A stretch of DNA of 50,000 nt from Symbiodinium natans (GCA_905221605.1 CAJNDS010002331.1:160001-210000); one strand, 5' to 3'. Positions 1 through 9,598 are shown, counted from the first letter of the stretch. Program-made: numbers and translations. The notes: generated by a model from the letters alone, not told the origin.

Positions 1-389
1 TTGTAGCACTATTCTAAAGTTAGGCAACGAAACATCATGCTAGATAGGGCTTTGGCTTGGGCATAACTCATTGTCATAGAATGGTACTACAGAATTAGGT
101 ACCCTTATATGCCCCCTGTGTCACATAAATCACGAAAATGGCACACTCGGCAACAGCAGGCAGCGCAAGTCTCTTTTTGCACAGTGGTTAAGTGGTGCCT
201 TTCTGTCGAAGGACCTACGCCTTCCTTGTTCCAAACTCTCCAAGACTTGGGCGCCTTCTCCGACTATCCGTCAGGGCCGAAGGCACCTGTCGTCAGGTCG
301 GGCTCGAAAGGCCCGTCTGAGGCCAGATAAGAGGGATGTCCGCCATCCACAAAAAAACCCATCATCAAGGCGAAACACAGCCCCATCCC

Positions 390-1199
390 CACCGGGCATC
401 CATTCGCCGATCGTGGCTGTCTGCCCCTGACTGAAATCCTCATCATTAACTCGTCCGCGCAGGTGTTGAGGCCCCTCTTGACGGGAGGGAGCCAGCTGCA
501 CTCCAGCATGGCGTAGATGACGGAGCAACTCCACGAGAACGGCCGCCGTCGCCATTTTCTTGGGAGTTGTCGTTCAATATTCAACATGGACAAGATGTTG
601 CCCCGGTTGTATTCACACGGCAGAGCGCAAGCAAGGAGACTCGCATGTGGCCCCTATCTTATCAGAAGGGGAATATCCCGCAGCCTCGCTATCCGTTCAT
701 CAAGGACTGCTCTGCAGGGGCTGTAGAAGCCAACAACATCCAAGCGGCCAAGCAACGACGACACCATTCAGACGACACAAAAAATGTCCTCCCTGCTGTG
801 CGGGATGAAGACAAAGATGTGGCCAGCACCCGCTCTCTGCTATGTATTGCACATGGCAGACGCGTATGTGGCCCCTGTCTTAACAGAAGGGGAATCTCCC
901 GCGTCACTTATCAGGGGGAATCTTGTGATGTTCGGGATCGTCTTCGGCGAGCACTGAATGAGGAGGCTACAAGGATGTGCGTGTCAAACATCTCCAGCGC
1001 CGACGTGCGCTTCGGTGGGGAGCCCGTAGCAGAAGCCCAGGAGGGCCGTAGGCTTACATTGGTAGTGGAACGAGTACACGTCCGCTTTGTTCGGGGAGTC
1101 TATGGACGGAAGCCATCCTCCCATGTAGGCGCTGCCATCATCACCAGCACTGGCATCACTACTTGCACCATTCTGGGAACTACGATGAGCCAAAACCAA
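390..1199 (-). mobile_element. Decayed retroelement fragment, reverse transcriptase-linked RNase H-like region
   Basis: Read on the minus strand, short motifs lie in the order expected for the RNase H-like C-terminal part of a retroelement polyprotein, but in shifted frames. A GGWLPS segment followed by KADVYSFHYQ lies near 1080-1125, EYNRGNILSML near 580-614, VLVELLRHLRHAGVQL near 490-540, SWLPPVKRGLNTCADEL near 440-500 (another frame) and NDEDFS near 425-445. Known families of this type show GGW, a (T)DNxGN motif, a WxPxxxNxxADxLTN motif and DFSxF, which is the basis for the call. Frame changes and the lack of any long continuous frame show it is dead. The catalytic RT palm motif is not in the window. 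Such elements are common in dinoflagellates, but the motif match is by eye only. Confidence 0.42.
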
Positions 1200-1226
1200 G
1201 CTGGGGTCTCGTCAGAGACCTTGTAG
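567..1226 (+). other. Longest non-repetitive open frame, probably not a gene
   Basis: An open frame of 219 codons beginning with TTG. It runs antisense across the retroelement remnant and includes the 37-bp internal duplication, so it is more likely a by-product than a gene. The predicted product has no recognisable domain, signal peptide or membrane segment. Confidence 0.1.
645..902 (+). repeat. 37-bp direct repeat pair, 221 bp apart
   Basis: Positions 645-681 and 866-902 match at 34 of 37 bases; both contain ATGTGGCCCCT and AGAAGGGGAAT. The repeat lies inside the retroelement remnant and may help explain why its motifs are spaced further apart than usual. Confidence 0.8.
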
Positions 1227-1364
1227 CCAAAACGGCCGAATCATTTTGGCATGATATTCCAGACGTATGCCTTGCTAGTTCCGCAAGCTACACTGCAAGA
1301 ACCAAAAACTACCCTTTACAGGGCTCTTTCGGGTACTTAATAACAGAATCCCCCATTCCCAGAA

Positions 1365-1442
1365 AGACCCTCTGGGCAAGAATTGCCCCAAACCCTAAAC
1401 CCTAAACCCTCAACCCTCAAATAGACCCTCTGGGTAAGAATT
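1365..1442 (-). repeat. Telomere-like tract bracketed by 20-bp direct repeats
   Basis: A short CCCTAAA tract (1388-1419) sits between two copies of AGACCCTCTGGGYAAGAATT (1365-1384 and 1423-1442) that differ at one base. The arrangement looks like a target-site duplication around a telomere-repeat insertion. Confidence 0.85.
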
Positions 1443-1530
1443 AAACAGGCCGCGAACAGCCGCAAAAAGAAAAAGCAGACCGCTCAGAATGCGCCCATGG
1501 CATTCTCGGCTCCAATCCTGGTCTGGCTGC

Positions 1531-1665
1531 GGGTTAGGGTTTAGGGTTTAGGGTTTAGGGTTTAGGGTTTAGGGTTTAGGGTTTAGGGTTTAGGGTTTAG
1601 GGTTTAGGGTTTAGGGTTTAGGGTTTAGGGTTTAGGGTTTAGGGTTTAGGGTTCACGGTTTAGGG
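1531..1665 (+). repeat. Interstitial TTTAGGG tract, nearly perfect
   Basis: About 18 near-identical heptamers, ending in a degenerate unit (TTCACGG) that merges into GGGAATGA repeats. Confidence 0.95.
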
Positions 1666-1742
1666 AATGAGGGAATGAGGGAATGAGGTATATATAGTCC
1701 CTTCAAGGGTATACATTGGGCCCCCATCCCCTACTAAGAACC
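1660..1742. mobile_element. Fold-back element family E, left arm lost
   Basis: The right end CCCTACTAAGAACC matches the right end at 49,400. The interior (TATATAGTCCCTTCAAGGGTA) is closely similar to the 49,324-49,406 copy. The outer left arm GGTTCTT is absent and telomere repeats occupy its place. Confidence 0.55.
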
Positions 1743-1755
1743 AGGAAGCTGCGGT

Positions 1756-1911
1756 TTGGGGCTTAAGGTGTTCTAGGGTCAGGGCTTGCGGTTTTAGGGG
1801 TTAAGTCGTTTAGGGATTCACGGTTTAGATGTTTTAGGGATTAAGGTTAAGCGTTTTAGGGATTTAGAGTTCGGCTTATGGGCTTAGGGTTACAGGGTTT
1901 AGGGTGTGGGG
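1756..1911 (+). repeat. Degenerate telomere-like G-rich tract
   Basis: TTTAGGG-related units interrupted by substitutions and indels (AAGTCGTTTAGGG, GGGATTTAGAG). It looks like an old tract. Confidence 0.7.
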
Positions 1912-2030
1912 TTGCATTCGTGTCTGCTGGGCTCCCAAACCCCAACGCTTGCCGATGGCTCCTGCAGCGAACTTGTCCTGGGTTTGCTCTTTAAAGCCCT
2001 CGAAGACACTGTTCCCGAACCCTGGTTAGG

Positions 2031-2163
2031 GAATATAGGGGCCTGAGTAATTAGACTTTCTTTTTTTTTTTTTTTTTTTTGGGGGGGGGGGGGGGGGTTC
2101 GTACAATAATTACAAAGGGACCATAAGGGAATACTACTAGTAATTGTTCCGACCTCTATATTA
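2031..2163. mobile_element. Fold-back element family D with T-run/G-run core
   Basis: Terminal inverted repeats of about 23 bp (left TAATATAGGGGCC type, right CCGACCTCTATATTA) enclose a run of about 18 T directly followed by about 18 G, then AAGGGACCATAAGGGAATA, a core shared with the other family D copies. Confidence 0.7.
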
Positions 2164-2186
2164 GGCTTGTGTTCAAGGTGAGAAAA

Positions 2187-2440
<254 letters not shown>

Positions 2441-2487
2441 CTGCTACTTAAGCTCGAAAAGATTTCGCGAGAACTCCTCCATCCAAA

Positions 2488-2568
2488 GGTTTAGGGGTTT
2501 AGGGTTTAGGGTTTAGGGTTTAGGGTTTAGGGTTTAGGGTTTAGGGTTTAGGGTTTAGGGTTTAGGGC
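2488..2568 (+). repeat. Interstitial TTTAGGG tract
   Basis: About 11 heptamers, first unit TTTAGGGG, directly downstream of the trinucleotide tract. Confidence 0.95.
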
Positions 2569-2696
2569 TATATAAGTGTATAGGGCGCAGTGCAAGGTGT
2601 GGGGATAGGGGGGAGAGGATTTCAGCACCATGAAGTCATGAAAGCTCACAGCGATCCGGCTGCATTTCAGGGCTCAGCCTTTTTGGGAGGTTTTAG

Positions 2697-2778
2697 AACC
2701 CTAAACCCTAAACCCTAAACCGTAAACCCTAAACCCTAAACCCTAAACCCTAAACCCTAAACCCTAAACCCTAAACCC
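2697..2778 (-). repeat. Interstitial CCCTAAA tract
   Basis: About 11 heptamers with one variant (CCGTAAA). It ends CCCGGTTTAGG, so a single opposite-orientation unit follows. Confidence 0.95.
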
Positions 2779-2925
2779 GGTTTAGGCTCCGCAGCTTGCG
2801 AATCAAGGAGCTAGGTTCCCTGGCTGATGGTTTGAGGTCCAAGGCCTCATCCTTCGCCGGATGACGATGCCACCCTCTGGTTTAGGTGTCCACACCCTAA
2901 ACCCTACACCCGAAACCCCAAACCC

Positions 2926-3043
2926 GAATAAAGGGGCCTAAAGAATGAAAATAGGGTTTGGGTGGGGGGGGGAGGGGCATTATCATATACTTCTATAGGG
3001 ACCCTAAGGGAACACCATTAGTATGCATTCCGCCCCCTATCTT
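2926..3043. mobile_element. Fold-back element family D
   Basis: Left end AATAAAGGGGCCTAAAGAAT, a central G run, GGGACCCTAAGGGAACACC and right end CATTCCGCCCCCTAT. Degenerate CCCTAAA units (2892-2926) abut its left end. Confidence 0.65.
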
Positions 3044-3147
3044 GAACCTTTGAGTCTTCGGCTTGGGGTTGGAGGAGCTCAAGTTGACAGGGCTTCTTTC
3101 AGCCGATTATTCTTCTCGGGCCTCTGCTCCTGGATCCCACCCCTTGC

Positions 3148-3317
3148 CCAAAGACTCCAAAACCCCTTAATTAAGGAATATACCTTAAATCATATTAGGG
3201 CTCCTATTCTAATTTAAGGTATATTCCTTAATTAAGGAATATACCTTAAATCATATTAGGGCTCCTATTCTAATTTAAGGTATATTCCTTAATTAAGGGG
3301 GTCTTGGAGTCTCTGGG
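3148..3317. mobile_element. Fold-back element with tandemly duplicated core hairpin
   Basis: Outer inverted arms CCCARAGACTCCAARACCCC enclose two tandem copies of a 69-bp hairpin. Each hairpin has an arm TTAATTAAGGAATATACCTT, a loop CATATTAGGGCTCCTATTCTA and the mirrored arm; the two share the central TTAATTAA. Confidence 0.85.
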
Positions 3318-3431
3318 TGGAAAGGAAAGTCCCGCACAGAACCCCGCAGAGCATCCCCAAGCTTGAGCTCTTTCGGGCATGTGTTTTCTTCAATCTGAAG
3401 GGGCACAAGACCCTACTTCCTAAACCCTAAA
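3315..3431 (+). other. Gap between fold-back element and telomere tract, open on plus strand
   Basis: Unique sequence with one uninterrupted plus-strand frame of about 38 codons. No start, splice signal or homology is recognisable, so it is noted only as the content of the gap. Confidence 0.12.
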
Positions 3432-3514
3432 CCCTAAACCCTAAACCCTAAACCCTAAACCCTAAACCCTAAACCCTAAACCCTAAACCCTAAACCCTTA
3501 ACCCTTAAACCTAA
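3419..3514 (-). repeat. Interstitial CCCTAAA tract
   Basis: About 12 heptamers, the last few degenerate (CCCTTAA). Confidence 0.95.
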
Positions 3515-3618
3515 ATCTGTTCTAGCTGCAGGGTGGCCTCTCCAGACTCTAGCCTGCTCTCCTAGGCAACGAAAAGAAGTAGGACAATCAACAAAAGTAT
3601 GGCGTTGAGGATCCATGA

Positions 3619-3700
3619 ACCCAAAAACCCCTAAAACCCCTAAAACCCCTAAAACCCCTAAAACCCCTAAAACCCCTAAAACCCCTAAAATCCCTAAAAG
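3619..3700 (-). repeat. CCCCTAAAA 9-mer tract
   Basis: About nine units of a nonamer derived from the telomere heptamer. The period is a multiple of three, so it yields an apparent LGV-repeat open frame on the minus strand, which is not evidence of a gene. Confidence 0.95.
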
Positions 3701-3712
3701 GATAATCAACAA

Positions 3713-3825
3713 CTAGGCTGCCCAGTAACCTAGGCTTAAAAAGGGTGCCCTTTTTTGCTTAAAGGGGTTTATACGGGAACCTAAAGCCCCCCAAAAGGGA
3801 ATAAGGGTACTACTGGGCATCCTAG
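3713..3825. mobile_element. Fold-back element family A, copy 1
   Basis: Terminal inverted repeats CTAGGCTGCCCAGTA / TACTGGGCATCCTAG (113 bp). The interior shares TTAAAAAGGGTGCCC and AAAGGGGTTTATA with the copies at 5235 and 25763. Confidence 0.85.
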
Positions 3826-3848
3826 ACAAAAGTGGCGTTGAGGATTCA

Positions 3849-4318
3849 TAAACCCTAAACCCTAACACCCTAAATCCTAAACCCCTAAAACCCCTAAAAC
3901 CCTAAAACCCCTGAAACCCCTAACACCCTAAACCCCTAAACCCCTAAAACCCCTAAAACCCCTAAGACCCCTAAAACCCTAAAACCCCTAAAACCTCTAA
4001 AACCCTAAAGCCCTAAAACCCTAAAACCCTAAACCCCTAAACCCGAAACCCTAAAACCCTAAAACCCTAAAACCCTAAAACCCTAAAACCCTAAAAACCC
4101 TAAAACCCCTAAAACCCCTAAAACCCTAAAAACCCTAAAACCCCTAAAACCCCTAAAACCCCTAAATCCCCTAAAACCCCTAAAACCCCTAAAACCCCTA
4201 AAACCCCTAAAACCCTGAACATCTAAATCCCTAAACCCTAAACCCTAAACCCTAAACCCTAAACCCTAAACCCTAAACCCTAAACCCTAAACCCTAAACC
4301 CTAAACCCTAAACCCCAA
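3849..4318 (-). repeat. Long mosaic of 7-, 8- and 9-mer telomere variants
   Basis: Units switch among CCCTAAA, CCCCTAAA, CCCTAAAA and CCCCTAAAA in short homogeneous runs, ending in about 12 perfect CCCTAAA units. Confidence 0.95.
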
Positions 4319-4404
4319 TCCCTTGGGTTTTGGGGTCCATCTGCTTCTGCGGCTCCGCAACTGCGCTGCGGCTGCTTCAGCATCCTGAAGGCTTTTCGGA
4401 TCTC

Positions 4405-4526
4405 TAGGGTTCCAAGGGTTTAGGGTTTAGGGTTTAGGGTTGAGGGTTGAGGGTTTAGGGTTTAGGGTTTAGGGTTGAGGGTTGAGGGTTTAGGTTTAGG
4501 GTTTAGGGTTTAGGGTTCCAAGGGTT
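4405..4526 (+). repeat. TTTAGGG/TTGAGGG tract with 16-bp flanking repeat
   Basis: TAGGGTTCCAAGGGTT occurs at 4405-4420 and 4511-4526 on either side of a tract mixing TTTAGGG and TTGAGGG. Part of the duplicated sequence is itself telomere-like. Confidence 0.75.
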
Positions 4527-4549
4527 AAGGGTTTGTGGTTTAAAGCTTG

Positions 4550-4870
4550 CGGTGGTTGGGTCCCTTGATATATAGCCCTTACATACACTATACATGGCAA
4601 GGGCCCATACTCCGGATCCATATAAACGAGGGTCAGGGACCATACGAAGGGCCCATGGTTCCGACCTCGCACGATCCCAAAAAGAACCTCGGTTTAGGTT
4701 TAGGCATCCTCCAGGGTCACGCAGTTACGTGACAGTCATAAGGTCTGCATTGGGGAGGGGCGAGGGAGGGGGGGGGGTTGGTAACCTAGCAGCCTATATG
4801 CTCCTACCCTCCAAGCTGCCCGTTTGACCCTGGCTGTCACAAGAGCGCTGCCTTAGTACCATAGACTTGT
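4550..4870. other. Non-telomeric stretch without a recognisable gene
   Basis: Unique sequence with a run of 9 G near 4770. Overlapping open frames are short, differ between frames and match nothing I recognise. Confidence 0.4.
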
Positions 4871-4889
4871 TGGCCAATACGTACATATA

Positions 4890-5010
4890 CAAATATGTTC
4901 TATTTGTGTAATACATGCACATGTATACGTACATGCATATGCTTTGTGTATGTGCATGCGCACATGTATGTGTACATGTACATGTGTATGCATGTGTATA
5001 TTTGGTACGC
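4890..5010. repeat. Alternating purine-pyrimidine tract (CATGTA/TGTGCA)
   Basis: Almost unbroken purine-pyrimidine alternation with ACATGTA, GCATGCGCACATG and TATGTGTACATG motifs. It could adopt left-handed DNA or cruciforms. Confidence 0.75.
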
Positions 5011-5215
5011 ATGCTAAACCATCTGATGTCACGCCAGGAGGGAACCCCTTGAGCGCAGCTGCTTGCCCAACGAAGAGGGCTGTTCCACGGCTGACAACTT
5101 CTTTCCAACTTCAAGTTGTTCGTGATGTGAATGCCAGCTGTAAAACATATTTGCTGGTGCATGCAGGTCTGCACTGCGATGAAGTGTGTTGAAATGAATC
5201 AGGTATGGTGACATA

Positions 5216-5365
5216 ACGCAACATAACGTAATGTCTAGGCTGCCCAGTAACCAAGGCTTAAAAAGGGTGCCCTTTTGCTTAAAGGGGTTTATAAGGGAAC
5301 CTAAACCCCCCAAAAAAGGGAATAAGGGTACTACTGGGCATCCTAGACGCAACATAACGTAATGT
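5216..5365. mobile_element. Fold-back element family A, copy 2, with 19-bp direct repeats
   Basis: The element (5235-5346) has the same ends and interior as copy 1. It is flanked by two exact copies of ACGCAACATAACGTAATGT (5216-5234 and 5347-5365), consistent with duplication of the insertion site. It has no coding capacity and would have been moved by proteins encoded elsewhere. Confidence 0.85.
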
Positions 5366-5544
5366 AATGCGCAACAGATCGCGGCTTTTTTCTTGAGATC
5401 GCTCTCAGGAATGGGCTTGTCTGTTGTTTCTGAAACAAACTCCAGCTTCGTGGCTTGGGTGGCTTCGGTTTCTTCCGCGGCTTCGGTGGCTTCGGTGACT
5501 TCGGGCTTCGGCTCTGAAATGCTGGGTCTTGGGGAGCCTTTTTA

Positions 5545-5600
5545 CACACACACACACACACACACACTCACACACACACACACACTCACACACACACACA
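5545..5600. repeat. (CA)n microsatellite
   Basis: Three CA runs separated by CT steps. Predicted open frames across it (Cys-Val or Thr-His repeats) are artefacts. Confidence 0.95.
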
Positions 5601-5754
5601 CAGTTTCGAGTATAGGTTCTTGTTTGCTTCTGATCCCACTTTCCCCAAGTTCAAGGAAAATGTTAAAATCATCCAGCCCACAGCGCTGAAAGTGCCCCCT
5701 TGAAGTGGTAAGTACAGCTAAAAGCCCGGCAACACCCTGTACAGCTTTAGGCTA

Positions 5755-5822
5755 TTAGGGCTTAGGGCTCTACCCTAAACCCTGAACCTAAACCCTAAAC
5801 CCTAACCCCTAACCCTGAACCC
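5755..5822 (-). repeat. Telomere-like units, plus then minus orientation
   Basis: Two TTAGGGC-type units are followed after a short spacer by degenerate CCCTAAA/CCCTGAA units, a small head-to-head arrangement. Confidence 0.75.
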
Positions 5823-5934
5823 TTCTGGAACCCCTTAGAGACCTTAGGCCCAGGAGCAGAGACGTGCCCCGCCGCCCTTCAAACGGCGTGTCTCCACTAG
5901 GCGCTCGAAAGTCTCCTACATGGAGGTCTATGCG

Positions 5935-6088
5935 GTTTAGGGTTTAGGGTTCAGGGTTCAGGGTTCAGGGTTTAGGGTTTAGGGTTCAGGGTTCAGGGTT
6001 CAGGGTTCAGGGTTCAGGGTTCAGGGTTTAGGGTTTAGGGTTTAGGGTGTAGGGTGTAGGGTGTAGGGTGTAGGGTGTAGGGTGTAGA
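5935..6088 (+). repeat. Telomere variant mosaic TTTAGGG / TTCAGGG / TGTAGGG
   Basis: Blocks of one variant follow each other: TTTAGGG, then TTCAGGG, TTTAGGG, more TTCAGGG, TTTAGGG, and finally about six TGTAGGG. Confidence 0.95.
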
Positions 6089-6168
6089 GATGTCCAAATA
6101 AATGGAGGCTTGAGGTCTGAGGCTTAGGTTAGGCCCCTTTTGGGTTCCGATGACACGGACGGAGCCTT

Positions 6169-6206
6169 ACCCTAAACCCTAAACCCTAAACCCTGAACCC
6201 TGAAAC
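6169..6206 (-). repeat. Short CCCTAAA tract
   Basis: Five units, the last two CCCTGAA. Confidence 0.9.
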
Positions 6207-6284
6207 ATAAAAAGGGGCCGTAGGGGATCGGCTAACCCGTCAGGTCGCCCAGCTTATCGGAACCTGGGACCCTCTTTACCTACA

Positions 6285-6434
6285 CTTTTTATGGGTCATA
6301 CCTACTCATTAAGGGCAGTGACTTCTATGGGTTATACCTACTCATTAAGCGTAGCTACTTCTATGGGTTATACCTACTATTTAAGGGTAGTTACTTCTAT
6401 GGGTTATACCTACTATTTAAGGGTAGCTACTTCT
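6285..6434 (+). repeat. 36-bp tandem repeat, about four copies
   Basis: ACTTCTATGGGTTATACC recurs at 6321, 6357, 6393 and (partial) 6429, with an earlier diverged copy from 6285. Confidence 0.9.
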
Positions 6435-6548
6435 AGACTGTAGGGTAAAGAGAGTCCAAGGCACCTCCCCCAAGAGAAACCAAAGGCCCGAAAACAGGGG
6501 GGGGGGGGGGGCTTGAGGATGTGCATCGCCCAAAGACTCGAGGTGCCT

Positions 6549-6624
6549 AAGCCCTAAACCCTAAACCCTAAACCCTAAACCCTAAACCCTAAACCCTGAA
6601 CACTAAACCCTAAACCCTAAACCT
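6549..6624 (-). repeat. Interstitial CCCTAAA tract
   Basis: About 10 heptamers, with single CCCTGAA and CACTAAA variants. A run of about 16 G (6498-6513) precedes it. Confidence 0.95.
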
Positions 6625-7436
6625 CAGACACCCCCGAGGCCTCCCAGAAGGGCCTCCTTCGGGGGGCTTCTGATCACCCGAACGCCCAAACCCCCCAGGA
6701 TCCGGAGCCTTTGAGCAGGGGCCTTCCTTGAACTTGTCAACAAGAATGATGAACAGGAGCCCGATGAGACCCTACTTTGGAGTAGACCCTGGAAAAAAGT
6801 AAAGACTTTTTAAGCACAAGTAGCTACAGTATAATAGGAACCCAGAACCAAAAAAAGCATTAAAGTATAGTACTCCAGCACCCAGGAGAAAGCAAGAAAG
6901 CCCTAAACCCGCAAAGGCCAAGACGAGGGTGGCACGCCAGCCGGCTGGGGGTCTACGAGCCGGGGCGCGGGTGCTTTGAGCACCAGCGCGCACCCTCAAT
7001 GCGACGCCCTAAGCCCAAAACCCTAAGCACAGAACCCCGAAATGCTGCAGCCTGCACCCATATCCGCACACCCATCGTTTGAAAACCAAACCCTAAGCCG
7101 TAAACCCTAAACCCTAAGCCCTACACCCAGCGATTGAAAGCCCCTGGAGGCGTTTGAAAATCCCTGGCGGCTCTCCGGCTTCTTCTCGATCATGTCCTGG
7201 GCAGGGTCCGACTGCAGGTACAAAGCCCTGGACCCCTCCTCAAGCCGAAACTTCAAAAACAATAGCCTGAACCCGAATCCCAGAAAGTTAACCCTAAACC
7301 TCCCCCCTAAACCCTAAACCATAAACCCCCCAAAACCCCCCTCTATGCCCTAAAAGACCGGGAAAACAACCTTGCAAATTCGAAACCCCTCAACCCGGCA
7401 ACCTTGTAAACCGTGCATCGCAACTTCTTAGAAGGG
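6625..7436. other. Mostly unique DNA with scattered degenerate telomere units
   Basis: Isolated CCCTAAA-like units occur at 7012, 7089-7128 and 7290-7330. An open minus-strand frame at 6772-6999 contains a hydrophobic stretch but has no recognisable family, and other frames are open as well. I do not call a gene. Confidence 0.4.
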
Positions 7437-7437
7437 T

Positions 7438-7561
7438 GGTTTAGGGTTTAGGGTTTAGGGTTTAGGGTTTAGGGTTTAGGGTTTAGGGTTTAGGGTTTAG
7501 GGTTTAGGGTTTAGGGTTTAGGGTTTAGGGTTTAGGGTTTAGGGTTTAGGGTTTAGGGTTC
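7438..7561 (+). repeat. Interstitial TTTAGGG tract, nearly perfect
   Basis: About 17 identical heptamers running directly into a truncated family C element. Confidence 0.95.
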
Positions 7562-7640
7562 TAACTATTGTAGCTATACTTATAACGTTATTCGGTTACT
7601 TATAGCCCTACTTATAACTTCCCACAAACCTTCAAGCTAG
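7561..7640. mobile_element. Right half of family C fold-back element
   Basis: CTTATAGCCCTACTTATAAC and CCCACAAACCTTCAAG resemble the right arm of family C (CCATGAACCTCCAAGTA). The left arm is absent and TTTAGGG repeats begin at the break. Confidence 0.6.
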
Positions 7641-8049
7641 TTCGTGGGCCGTTGCTGTGGTTTTACCAGGCTCCACACGCTGTGTAGGAAATTTGGGTTG
7701 CGATTTGTAGAGTTTATGGTTCTTGGGGTTTCGGGATTAGGGTTTAGGCTTGCAGGGCCTTCGGTGTTGAAGGTTGAGGGCTTTCAGGGCTTTAATAGAT
7801 TCTTAGGGTTGAGGGTTCCAACTTAATGGTTTAGGGTATAGGGCTTCGGGGGCTGTCATCTGCTAGAAAACCCAATCAGGGTTTAGGGTATCGGGTTTGC
7901 AGGCACACCCAAGGAGTGGAACCTTGCACCAGGTCAGCCCTCACATCCTGAATCTCTGGGTTCCCCTACTGCTCCCCTCTATACTACCCCCTACTTAGTC
8001 ATACTTAAGCCCCTACAGTAAAAACCCCAAAAGCCTGAAACGCTACGAC

Positions 8050-8240
8050 CCCTTAAAACCCTAAAGACCCTAAACACCCTAAAACCCCTTACTAAAAGCC
8101 CTAAACACCCTAAAGCCCTAAAACGCCCCAAAAGCCGCACAAAAAAAAACTAAATTAAAAAAAACCCTACAAACCCTCAAAAACTCTCTAACACCCCGAA
8201 GAAACCCTAAAAACCCTAAAAACCCCAAAACCCTGAACCC
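8050..8240 (-). repeat. Degenerate CCCTAAA/CCCTAAAA tract
   Basis: Telomere-like units with many substitutions and an A-rich insert near 8140-8165. Confidence 0.7.
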
Positions 8241-8392
8241 CCCCCCCTCCCTAAAAAACTCCCCAAAATCCCTTCTTGTTTTTTGCTCCGAGCTTCTCGG
8301 ATCTCACTGAGCTTGCGCAGGTGGTGCTCGTGATGCGCCCTCGTTGGGCTCGGCTCGCCGGACTCCCTGGGCATGGGGAGCCCCCCCAAAAA

Positions 8393-8638
8393 AGGGTTTA
8401 GGGTTTAGGGTTTAGGGTTTAGGGTTTAGAAACCCTTTAAGTCCTATAAACCCCATAAAGCCCGAATGAACCCTACAAACCCCTGTAAAAACCCTATAAT
8501 CCCCAGAATTCCTATCAACACTGCTGACCCGCTAAACCCTAAAAACCCCTATAAGCCCTATAAACGCTAGAATTCTTATAAATCCTACAAGCCCTATAAA
8601 CCCTATAAACCCTATAAACCCTAAACCCTAAACCCAAA
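8393..8638. repeat. Head-to-head TTTAGGG then CCCTATAAA-type repeats
   Basis: Five TTTAGGG units (8393-8430) abut a minus-orientation tract of diverged CCCTATAAA nonamers, perfect only at 8590-8625. The nonamer gives a spurious Val-Tyr-Arg repeat frame on the minus strand. Confidence 0.85.
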
Positions 8639-8639
8639 C

Positions 8640-9265
8640 GCAAACCGAAATACACATAGACTAGAACCCACAGCGTGATAGGAAAAAGCAAATCGATTAC
8701 CACGCTTTTGTTTATGAGGTTTTGCAAGGAGAATTGGGAAACTTGAGCCTTGGGAAGGAGGGCCGCAGACACAGGCCTGGGAGATTGACGCCAGGAACCT
8801 CGTAAGACCCAAAACAGGGGTAAAGGGAGTAGGGTTTAGGGCACGTCGGGTATGTAGATCCCTTACATCCCCTCATGCCTTACACCCTCTATCTACTACC
8901 TCCTGCATGGGGGTTCATGGGCGGTTGTGACTGGAATGACAAGTGGGCGGGGGAACTATCGAAATAGTTGGTGCACCCACAGACTCCAATCATCCCCTGA
9001 GTGGGTTTAGGGCCAGGCGACCAAGCAGCCGAGAACGCGAAAAGAATCCGAGTATCAACTGAGCCAGACGCTACAGGTCAACTTCTCTGCCCGAAACCAC
9101 TTGGAAAGCCACGAGGCAACCAGAAACCTAAACCCTAAACCCCAAATGAAACCGAATTATTACAAGTTTCAGCACATTGCCGAATTGAGGAGTGATTGTC
9201 GGAGCTCTGGGTAGTCCAAACCCGACCGCCAAAACTCATGACCTCCTTCCAGCGCTTTGGGGACG
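8640..9265. other. Unique stretch, no gene seen
   Basis: Balanced composition with one telomere-like triplet of units (9127-9150). GGGGGTTCATGGGCGGTTGT near 8909 may be a worn piece of family C. Confidence 0.4.
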
Positions 9266-9269
9266 TTTA

Positions 9270-9410
9270 CGGGTTTAGGGCGTTTAGGGTTTAGGGTTCA
9301 GGGTTTAGGGTTTTGGGTTTTGGGTTTTGGGTTTAGGGTTTGGTGGATTTTGAGCTTAGGGCTTCGGGCTTAGGGCTTGGGGCTTAGAGACCTAAACCCT
9401 AGACCCTAAG
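9270..9410. repeat. Degenerate TTTAGGG/TTTTGGG tract ending in minus units
   Basis: Plus-orientation units, including TTTTGGG and CTTAGGG variants, give way to ACCCTAGACCCTAAGCCC at 9389-9410. Confidence 0.8.
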
Positions 9411-9598
9411 CCCGCGTCGCCCCCACTCACCCCCTAAGAAGCAAGGCCTGTTCAAGAACGAAGGATTCCAAGACGACCATGGTAGCTGCGATTCGTCCTC
9501 CCAGGGTCTTCACTAGGATTGACCTTAAGACCATCTGAAAAACATCCTGAATATGATCCTCCTAAACCCAAACAAAGGGAGAAGACAAAATGTCCCAA

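Larger units (their letters stand above)
3581..3854. repeat. 40-bp duplication around a 9-mer tract, second copy split by a fold-back element
   Basis: The sequence starting AGGACAATCAACAAAAGT (3581-3622) recurs as AGGATAATCAACAA (3699-3712) and ACAAAAGTGGCGTTGAGG (3826-3854). The CCCCTAAAA tract lies between the two copies. Family A element 3713-3825 is inserted inside the second copy and repeats ACAA at its edges. Confidence 0.8.
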
